Assembly (NCBI RefSeq): GCF_000218685.1
Contig: NW_006763298.1
Span: forward strand, 1,002,049 to 1,066,048
Reading direction: 5' to 3'
From: Serpula lacrymans var. lacrymans S7.9
Lineage: Eukaryota; Basidiomycota; Agaricomycetes; Boletales; Serpulaceae
Length of the DNA stretch: 64,000 nt
Below the pieces are notes generated by a model that ran no database searches, was not told where the DNA came from, and was given only the letters and a program-made list of their open reading frames with translations. This document shows positions 1-7,677 of the stretch, one piece after another; position 1 is the stretch's first letter, and every line of letters starts with the position of its first letter. A program made the position numbers and the translations under genes.

Positions 1-1440
1 GCGGGGGGAACGAGTTCAAAGACAGGGTGATCAGGAGAAGCATACATATTTCTGACTTCGTTAAGTGATGGTAAATGTACTTTGACCTGTTTGATACAAT
101 TAGTAATAGACTTGGATATCGCCCTATGAAAAACATATAGAGAAATCTTGAGATTCGAAGTTTTCTGGCTGTTCAAAAATGTCGGCAGGGCGTCCATGGG
201 GCAGGATCTTGTTGCGGTTGTGCCTAGGGAGGGTATGGTTGAATCTGTCCACAAAAAGATCGAGTTCATCTTGCAGCCAAGGGATGAAAATGTAGTGAAA
301 TGTCAGCCTAATGAGCAAATGCCATTAGATGCTATCAAGTCCGTTTTTATAATAACTCACCTTTGCAAAGGGTCATCTGGATTGTATAAACCTTCATTCA
401 GCCCATAGTCGAGGAGGCGTTCAAAACCAGGAGACCATCGCCTACGCAACTGGTTCCAGAAAATTTTGGGCTTGATATTGCGGTGCGACCCTTTAAACTT
501 ATGTTGTAGAGTTCATTCCAGACTAGGGTCTTGAAGGTGGCGCAGAAGAGTGTGACCGTTCACAATGCCATTGTTTTCGGATCTGGGGTCACTTTGGGTC
601 ACCAATGGCATGCCTAGGATATCATTAGAGTTGTTAGTTTCAGTAGTGTGAAGTGCTGAGAAATGCTTACCGCCAAGTTTTGCGACAGTGTCACAATACC
701 AACCGCATATCAAGCGGGGATTGCGGTTGGTCCACCAGACCTTGAGCCATAAAACCTGCCCCGAGAATGGCTCCAGCCCAACGTGTAGGAACAATTGGAA
801 CCGTCGCCATTTGTCGTGTTGGTCAAATGACCATAGATTGTTGACACCCGCAGTCCAGTAGTAGCTCCGTTTGAGCCGTCAACTTCTCTGTGCAATGACC
901 TCTTGACGATGGTGGGTATTCATGTATTCCAAAATTAGCCGGCTATATCACAAGGTAAGTGGATTAAAGTGTCATTCACAAAATAAACTTACCGTGGTAC
1001 CATGATCTTCTCTTCTTGTAATAGAGTCTTTTTCATGTCATGGGAACCTTGCACAGGGAAGTGGGTGCGGATACATTCAATGGCGGGACCTATGCTCTCC
1101 AGGGTGTGGGCCTGCCCACGTGCACTCTTCAAGCCCCACTGCATGCATTTCTTTTTCAGGAGTGCCAGTCTATACAATGACACCAGTATGAGCTTTTAAA
1201 TACCTAGCTACAGTGTTAACTTGCTTGGACACGTACAAGAGTTGGAATTGGTCTGTATCATAGTGTTTTTTCAGTCTGTCAACTATTTCTTGGTTTGAAT
1301 ACCCAGCACTGACATACTGTTCAATCAGCAGACATACTATCCCATCAGGCACTGATCAAGTATTAGCAGCTAGCTGTGAGCATAAAAAAGGACTTACGGG
1401 GAGGAAACCTAGTGCCATTTCATCCTCTTGGGTTAGGCAT
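1..1440 (-). pseudogene. Integrase-core (rve-like) domain gene, Agaricomycete-expanded family, one in-frame stop; 3' end off window
   Basis: Read on the minus strand, exons joined by plausible GT-AG introns give an N-terminal helix-turn-helix-like part (AGYSNQEIVDRLKKHY, about 1310-1260), then GLKSARGQAHTLESIGPA, the catalytic start NNLWSFDQHDKW (about 830), GQVLWLKVWWTNRNPRLI (about 750), VTQSDPRSENNG (about 590) and IPWLQDELDLFVDRFN (about 270-225). These match the integrase-like proteins multiplied in mushroom genomes; DQHD and QSD would supply acidic catalytic residues. An in-frame TGA at 879-881 sits where the family has a basic run, consistent with CGA to TGA. Introns at about 990-900, 670-610, 370-310 and 130-80 look intact, so this is a recent single-lesion pseudogene, or the stop is bypassed by splicing I did not see. 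The start codon is tentative (ATG at 1418 or further upstream). The gene continues past position 1. Confidence 0.7.
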
Positions 1441-1895
1441 GGGTTACTAGGAGAGAGACAAGATGGAAGTGTGAAGTGTAACTAGTGGACTACCACATGT
1501 AAACTGACCATCCCATACTAGTCCTCCAAGTCGTGTGAATCAGCATGGTTGATCAACACTGTGACTGCCATGTGTTAATCATGTGTTATACCATGTGTTC
1601 AGACTGTCGTTCTAGGTTTCAGCCACCTTGTTCTCAAACTGGGCTTGGAGGTGAGCACTGGTAAGCTCTGATCACTTTGCAAACTGAGAATGTTTGCGAA
1701 TGACGTCCAACTTGCGAGTTGCCAGTGAATTTCTAGATGGCCGCCACCTTGTTCTCAAACTGGGCATGGAGGTGAGCTTGGATCACTTTCTGAACTCTTA
1801 ATATTTGTGAACAATATCGGATTCCGTGGATATAGGTGAGCATTATCATATCATATATAACTCACTAGCAGATTGAATACTCAACACAACCTCCC
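1441..1895. other. Intergenic stretch with an imperfect direct repeat and a TATA-like promoter
   Basis: No coding region is supported. A 34-36 bp segment containing CCACCTTGTTCTCAAACTGG occurs twice, at about 1621-1656 and 1742-1777, with one internal mismatch. An A/T-rich atatataac at about 1852 lies some 45 bp before the ATG of the next gene and could serve as its TATA element. Confidence 0.5.
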
Positions 1896-1972
1896 ATGGC
1901 CGACTTCACTCCTTCAAACCAAGTGGCCCCCAAAAAATGTGATCAATGTAGTGTCCTCTTCCACCACAGCAC
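1896..1972 (+). pseudogene. 5' exon fragment of a host Cys-rich gene split by retrotransposon A
   Basis: ATG at 1896 opens a frame beginning MADFTPSNQVAPKKCDQC. It is cut after the AGCAC target site at 1968-1972 by element A. The second AGCAC copy at 18899-18903 is followed by sequence that continues the same frame without a break, so the pre-insertion exon ran from 1896 directly into 18904. The two halves together give Cys pairs CDQC and CCIDC spaced like a small zinc ribbon; this is a pattern observation, as I do not recognise the family. With about 17 kb of element between the halves the gene should be disrupted, unless the element were spliced out. Confidence 0.65.
1968..1972. repeat. Target-site duplication of element A (left copy; right copy 18899-18903)
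   Basis: AGCAC occurs immediately before the TG of the 5' LTR and again immediately after the CA of the 3' LTR. A 5-bp duplication is normal for Ty3/gypsy integrases. Removing 1973-18903 restores an open reading frame in the flanking host exon. Confidence 0.95.
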
Positions 1973-2669
1973 TGTAAGGACCATTTCATTATTTTCCTAT
2001 CCTTGCTATGTCTTGGTTATCGAACGCTTTTCCCGTTACACCTCTGGCTCTAGGGCTAGAGGTATCCTTTGCCGTTTTTGCTTCTCATAGCCCTCACAGG
2101 CTTTCTTAACCATCACTACCATTTTATATCACAGATCAGAGACTGGGTATCACTCCCAGCCAGCCAGCACACTGGGTAGGGACTGGTAGTAGGCATCTTG
2201 CCAACCAGCTCCAAGCCCCAGTAAAGCCTGGTAATACTAATAACGCCTTATCTAGGATCGTACCTCATCATGAGGATACGGTTCCTGAACACGCGTGACA
2301 ATTCTCTATTATTAGTATAAGTCTCTCACCTGCTGATTAATTCAAGTCAAAAGTCGTACGATAGTTACTCTCCTTTTTCCTATTGGTTGATTAATTCCTC
2401 AGACCACTTTTCGTATATTCTCCTTTTGGTCTGAGGAACAGACAGTTCCCTATATAAAGCTGTACCTATTCATGTATGGCTCCTTAGTTTTCTATTACTG
2501 AATTTACCCGCTTTACTCCTCAACAAGAACCTTTGAAGCTTACCTCTCAAAGTCCTCTACTCGCTATATTTGCTAGCGTCTGTCGACCTCAAGCTCATTG
2601 AACCCTTACTCCCTGCAAGTGCAGAAGGAGATAGGTTTAGTTTTTGTTATAGTTTATCGTTGCCTCACA
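1973..2669 (+). repeat. 5' LTR of element A
   Basis: Starts TGTAAGGACC and ends GTTGCCTCACA. It holds an inverted CCAAT motif (tattggtt, about 2381), a perfect 11-bp inverted repeat (2395-2405 and 2428-2438), a TATA box (TATATAAA, 2451-2458) and the presumed RNA start at 2486. The 3' LTR differs at two sites. The solo LTR at 3082-3777 is the same family but visibly more divergent, with dozens of differences. Confidence 0.95.
2381..2496 (+). promoter_or_regulatory. LTR promoter of element A with predicted RNA start / self-primer
   Basis: In order: inverted CCAAT (about 2381), inverted repeat arm TTCCTCAGACC (2395-2405), 22-nt spacer, arm GGTCTGAGGAA (2428-2438), TATATAAA (2451-2458), then AGTTTTCTATT at 2486-2496, starting 35 nt after the TATA box. 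This last 11-mer is the exact reverse complement of 2671-2681, just past the LTR. Element B has the same order and near-identical spacing, so the arrangement is probably functional. Confidence 0.7.
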
Positions 2670-2670
2670 A

Positions 2671-2681
2671 AATAGAAAACT
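2671..2681 (+). promoter_or_regulatory. Primer-binding site of element A, Tf1-like self-priming type
   Basis: AATAGAAAACT starts one base after the 5' LTR end, where a tRNA primer site would normally be. No usual tRNA 3'-end complement was recognised. The 11 nt are perfectly complementary to 2486-2496 in the LTR, the predicted RNA 5' end. In Schizosaccharomyces Tf1 the first 11 nt of the transcript anneal to a site just after the LTR and prime reverse transcription. The same relation holds independently in element B. Confidence 0.75.
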
Positions 2682-2900
2682 CACTCTACAATCCGTTCAC
2701 AGCGCACCATCTCGCTTGAACCCATTATAGCCCTAACCTACCTTTTCCTTCATCCCTCGGACGTGTTGTCATTCACCGTCCTCCTACCCATCCAAAACAT
2801 CCACTTGCCTTCTAGCTAAGCTAGCTAGTTGTCCTCTCCAACATTCCTACCCACCTCGAAGTAATACTCTTACTTGTTCTTGCTCAAGTCCTCACCCTAG

Positions 2901-4057
2901 CCGTCGTCTTTGATCACTTCTACAATCGTCAAACTGTCGAACATCAGAGAGAGCCTAGTAACGGACGAAGAACGACGTTCACTCGAGGAATTCCACCGCG
3001 CCCTCAACAACCGAGACCTCCACGTTGCAGTGCCTGCCAGCGCTGCCACGAACCCCCAGCCTGCCCACAGCGACACAGAAATGTGAGGCAACAATAAACT
3101 ATAACAAAAACTAAACCTATCTCCTTCTGCACTTGCAGGGAGTAAGGGTTCAATGAGCTTGAGGTCGACAGACGCTAGCAAATATAGCGAGTAGAGGACT
3201 TTGAGAGGTAAGCTTCAAAGGTTCTTGTTGAGGAGTAAAGCGGGTAAATTCAGTAATAGAAAGCTAAGGAGCCATACATGAATAGGTACGGCTTTATATA
3301 GGGAACTGTCCGTTCCTCAGACCGAAAAGGGAATATACGAAAAGTGGTCTGAGGAATTAATCAACCAATAAGAAAAAGGGGAAGTAACTATCGTACGACT
3401 TCTGACTTGATTAATCAGCAGGTGAGAGACTTGTACTAATAATAGAAGATTGTCACGCGTGGTCAGGAACCGTATCCTCATGATGAGGTACGATTCTAGA
3501 TAAGGCGTTATTAGTATTACCAGGCTTTACTGGGGCTTGGAGCTGGTTGGCGAGATGCCTACTACCAGTCCCTACCCAGTGTGCTGGCTGGCTGGGGGCG
3601 ATGGCCAGTCTCTGATCTGTGATATAAAGTGGTAGCGATGGTTAAGAAAGCCTGTGAGGGCTATGAGAAGTAAGATGGCAAAGGATACCTCTAGCCCTAG
3701 AGCCAGAGGTGTAACGGGAAAAGCGTTCGAGAACCAAGACATAACGAAGATAAGAAAATAATAAAACGGTCCTTACAAGAAACTGAGTACTACGAAGACT
3801 CATCAGCCGCCTCTTCCCCCATCTCTGAACTAGAAGGACTAGTTCTTGCCGTCAACGATTTAGCATTCGAAATCTCCCAACTCCGCCAATACGTCACGCT
3901 TACTCGAATACGCATCCGCAGCTGCTCAAACTTGCTTTTGGGAATCCGATCAAGCGTCCAGAGAATTGTTCAGGTTCAATTCGATACACCTAGAGCACCT
4001 ACCGATCGAAGTCTACGAACAGAGAATTCTAGAACCCCCTCGTCGGAACGACAGTGA
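2901..4057 (+). pseudogene. Element A ORF1, first reading frame (ORF1a), split by a solo LTR
   Basis: An open frame without ATG runs from 2901, is interrupted at 3082 by a solo LTR plus AGAAA duplication, and resumes in the same frame at 3783, ending at TGA 4055-4057. Removing the LTR and one duplicate rejoins it exactly. Residues such as EERRSLEEFHRALNN and EDSSAASSPISELEG parallel element B ORF1a (EADRRHQRDFLAALNK, QDSSASSSPIDPIED). It is rich in Ser, Pro and acidic residues with no recognised domain. The next conserved stretch lies in the +1 frame (ORF1b), overlapping this one. Function is unknown; it precedes Gag in both elements. Confidence 0.6.
3082..3777 (-). repeat. Solo LTR of the element A family, inverted, nested in ORF1 of element A
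   Basis: This is a 696-bp minus-orientation copy of the A-type LTR, bounded by perfect AGAAA duplications (3077-3081 and 3778-3782). No internal element is present, so it is the product of LTR-LTR recombination after a full insertion. It differs from the flanking A LTRs at many positions, roughly one in twenty by eye, whereas those two differ from each other at two. Its self-primer reads agCtttctatt rather than agttttctatt. Confidence 0.93.
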
Positions 4058-5019
4058 AGAAAGACGAAGCCCTCAGACGACGGGCGGCAGAACATAAAAC
4101 AGCTCTTCTCATACTATCCAATGGAATCTCCCCACGCATCTATCACCTTCAGGACTACGTTGAAACTCCCCAACTTGCGTTCTCGCCAGAACAGGACAGG
4201 AGAGAGATCCATTACCTGCTTCCCTGTGGAATCATCATCCACCGACGACCCTACTCCGCACCCTACCTAGAATTCCTTACGCCATATCTCGAACCATCCA
4301 AAATTGACGTATACGTTACAGCGTCATTTAATCCTATCCCTGTTGAACTTCTTTTTACAAGAATTGGAATTTACAAAACCGATCTCATCAAGTTCTATCG
4401 GGAAATACCATTCTTCTTCGATGTCCCCCTCACTCCCGAACAGAACGACGCCTTCAACCCACGAGACTATCTTAAGACAGGAGTCCACGTATTAGTTGTC
4501 ACCCCTTTCTGCCACGACGCAATACGAAGGATAGTAGCCTGCATATCGCAATTTCGCAGACTAGTGTTTAAAATTGGACACGAGATCCTCGAAGGAAGGA
4601 ATTGGGAAAGAGAACAAAGACAGATCAGGAACGTCTGTCGATTGTTCAGAGAATACCAAAACTACGGGAAAGAAGTTTTTAATTTAGTCATCCGCCACCC
4701 CACAGATCGTTTCATCGTTACCAAAATCAACACCGAGTTCTGGGGAGTGCTTATTCGAGATAACAACAGAGTCTACTCGCAGTACAAACCAGGGTATCAT
4801 CTGACTAGAGGAAATTTTTCTTATATTCCTCCCGTCTCCTCGTTGATCCAAGGAAATGTTCTTATTGAAAGAACCCCCTCACCAGACGAAGCAACCTCGA
4901 ACTTGGACAGTAACTCTACCACTAGCTCACAGGTAGAAAGGGATTTGGAAGAAGAAGAGAATATTTTTGGATTTACTTCTAACGATTGGAGTGACGAGTT
5001 TGATTACGACTCAAACTAA
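3864..5019 (+). pseudogene. Element A ORF1, second reading frame (ORF1b), frameshifted
   Basis: Opens after a TAG at 3861-3863 in the +1 frame relative to ORF1a. SDQASRELFRFNSIHLEH aligns with DRARRELLIFISLRHEQ of element B. A further shift near 4030-4060 moves the homology to the frame that ends at TAA 5017-5019; element B needs no shift there, so this is probably a 1-nt lesion in A. The 321-residue remainder contains VHVLVVTPFCHDAIRRIV, matching SIIIVTPSTKDHIRRVV in B, and NLVIRHPTDRFIV/FWGVL matching the B counterpart. The C-terminus is acidic. I recognise no domain family. It ends 147 bp before the first Gag ATG. Confidence 0.6.
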
Positions 5020-5165
5020 ATAAACCTCGTTTCAATCCTCCAAAAGTGTTTTCCGAATATCAAAACCCAAAGCTGTCCACAGAGCCAGAGACTCCACCTA
5101 GACAAACCCTACCGCTACCACCTACACGCCCACCTCCACCTCCAATTCCTCCAAAACCCTCATCC

Positions 5166-6086
5166 ATGTCTAATCCCACGCAGTTACACGGCAAAGTAAC
5201 ACTCGCAGCAGAACCCTTCGAATTCAAAGGAGAGAAGGAACGATTCATAGCATGGCGCCAAGCACTACAGTTGTACTTAACCGCCTACGCATCCTACTTT
5301 CCAGACGAGAAGACGAAGCTCATCTACCTCCTGTCCAAAATCAGCGACCAAGGAACGTCGACAGTAAAAGCTTGGAAAGAGAACGTGCTTACCAAAGCTC
5401 TTGACGCAACTACCCCCGTATGGCCGACTCTCTCGACCGTCCTAACCGATCTAGGCCAAGTATTCGGGAATCCAAACGAAAGATCGCAGGCGGTAAACGA
5501 GATCGAGATATACAAACAGGAGAATAAGCATTGCGACGAATTCTTTAGCCACTTCACAACGCTCATGGACAAGGCTGGATATGACGCTACCACTCACTTC
5601 AACGTGATCAATTGTATTCTCAAAAAGAATCTTCACTCTTGAATCTGTGATTTCGTCATCATCCAGAAAGACCTACCGAAAACATTTGCTGAGTGGAAGA
5701 CGCAAGCCTATGCATGGGAGGCAAGGAGAGAAGAGTTCCAGTTAGACGAAAGACGAAAGAGAGAAGTCACGCAGCCGTTGCGACCTATCTATAGACAACA
5801 GACGTATACGCACCAGCATGTGCAACAGCCGCAGCCACAGCAGATGGCGAGACCCCAGACAAATCAGTATGCAAGAAGGTTCGAGGATCAACCTCAGGGA
5901 GGTGTATTCCCCGGACAAGGTGTACCTATGGATACAGACCGACAGAGTCGGTTCAGATTATGTTACGGATATGGCCAGCCGGGTTATATTGCAAGGAACT
6001 GCCCTCTGAAGAAAGTTGCAGCTAGAGAAGCAACCACAACCCAGGAGGAGACGAAGACGAAGGATTTTCTCGAAGGTCAGGAGTAA
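5166..6086 (+). pseudogene. Element A Gag, broken by an in-frame stop
   Basis: The first ATG is at 5166, although a proline-rich frame is already open from 5046. The capsid-like part runs to a TGA at 5640-5642; the frame then continues uninterrupted to TAA at 6084-6086 and still aligns with element B Gag. Near the end the zinc knuckle reads CYGYGQPGYIARNC where B has CYNCGERGHIARNC: the second Cys and the His are both Tyr, so zinc binding should be lost. The C-terminus ends FLEGQE, and B ends FQKGQE. An 11-bp direct duplication (agtaagcacgg) follows between Gag and Pol. Confidence 0.85.
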
Positions 6087-7038
6087 GCACGGACTCTCTG
6101 ACCAGTAAGCACGGTTCAAAAATGTATTTGTAACTGATAAATCAGAACATGTTTCCCAAAACCTACGTGCCGAGAAATACGCTAAGCCACATTCAGCAGA
6201 ATGGTTGGCTCGACGAATTAAAGACCAGAAAGAAGAAAGAGCCAAAGCATTGGTTCGGAACTGGGCCTCACCCCAGTGTTACCCACACATCACGACGGAT
6301 ACAATCAATTTACTTAAGCAACACGATGAAGAGTATATCGTAGAGCAATTGAATGTGATCAAAGACTTCGCATCTCTCCCCCCATCTCATCAACGCAAAC
6401 TCTTGCTACAGTGCCAATTATCCACCATCGACGATCACCAAACGCATGTTATACCAGTTTTGATAGATTCAGGATGCACGGATTCTATCATTGACAAAGC
6501 CTTTGTTCGGCAACACAACATTTCCACGAAACCACTGCCAACTCGTGTTATTGTCTCAAACGCTGATGGAACCAAGAATCGCACTGGACCTCTGACGGAA
6601 TATGTGACACTTCGCCTAACTGTGGCAGGTCGCACGGAATTAATGGACTTCCTGGTCACTGGACAGAGAGAGGCCAGAATTTTATTAGGACATGACTGGC
6701 TACGACGCACAAATCCCAACATCAACTGGCAAACCAACACCATCACGTACCCTACCGATGATACGGAGTATCACCCTGAAGACGGAGATAGAGTCATCGC
6801 TGTAGACTTACAGAGCAGGATTGACAAAATTTCCGTTGAAAGCAACGTATCTCAGACCAAAAGCCAACAGATTGCGGAAGAATCAGAACGAGCAAAGTCA
6901 ACACTCACGTTCAGAGACGTCGTCCCCCCGTTCTATCATCATTTTGAACCAGTATTCATAAAAGCACTGTTTGACAAACTTCCCCCACGACGAGTCTGGG
7001 ACCACGCAATTGAACTTCTGCCAGAGGCCAAAGGTCTA

Positions 7039-7665
7039 TGTCAGGCAACAAATACGAAGCTATATAACAAAGCTCAATATCTGGTCAAGTCCTTCCTTGA
7101 AGGCGGTGAATCAGAGTATGAGAATGAAGAGTATCGGTAAGAGCGCAAATCCAAACTAATATTGAACTGGAGAACAATACATCAAGTATGTACTTCTCTA
7201 TATAGTGAACGACGATGGTCAGACCGAGAAAGGGAAGTACTGAGAAAGTGGTCTGACCAGCTAGCTAACCAATAAGAAAAAAGAAGAAAGTGGTCCGATC
7301 TATCGTCTTTACTAATCGTACGAGAAAGTGTATTGGTAAGGGATGTACGATTGGCTGTATCAGTAAGCCCATGAGAAGGCGCTGACTCACAACCTTCTTC
7401 GCTTATCAATATTCCTCCGAAGTATCCCCAGACATAGCACTGGATCGTGACTATGTCATCTGGATATCTTCTCGAGGGTCGACAACGAGTCTACCTCGTT
7501 GTAGGTACGATAGAACGTGAGTGTGAAGAGAGAATAAGAAGAAAAATGATAAAAGTAATAGGACACCTGCTGTAATCTCTAGTCCAAGGGCGAGAGGAGT
7601 GACGGGGATTGAGTCTGCTAACCACGACATGACGGGAATGCGATAAGAAAAATCGATTCCTCACA
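7039..7665 (-). repeat. 3' LTR of element B (left end on the plus strand)
   Basis: In plus orientation it begins TGTCAGGCAACA and ends TCCTCACA; in element orientation it starts TGTGAGG. The minus-strand polypurine tract AAAAGGGGAGC directly precedes it (7666-7679), overlapping the Pol stop codon. It carries the same promoter features as the 5' copy: TATA at 7198-7205, inverted-repeat arms at 7216-7225 and 7250-7259, and self-primer complement at 7158-7168. Confidence 0.95.
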
Positions 7666-7677
7666 TTAGCTCCCCTT

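Noticed and set aside
2661..2700. tRNA-type primer-binding site after the element A LTR
   Set aside because: No usual tRNA 3'-end complement (for example the initiator-Met TGGTATCAGAG type); the self-complementary 11-mer explains the position better.
2897..3181. Minus-strand 94-codon frame across the ORF1/solo-LTR boundary
   Set aside because: Crosses an insertion junction and is antisense to ORF1a; chance open frame.
3082..3777. Inverted LTR considered as one end of a second full element with 1973-2669
   Set aside because: It has its own perfect AGAAA duplication and reads as a solo insertion; orientation and flanks do not fit a paired LTR.
7182..7409. 75-codon frame in the element B LTR, repeated at 14823-15050
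   Set aside because: Duplicated simply because it lies in both LTRs; it overlaps the TATA box and inverted repeat and has no protein-like character.
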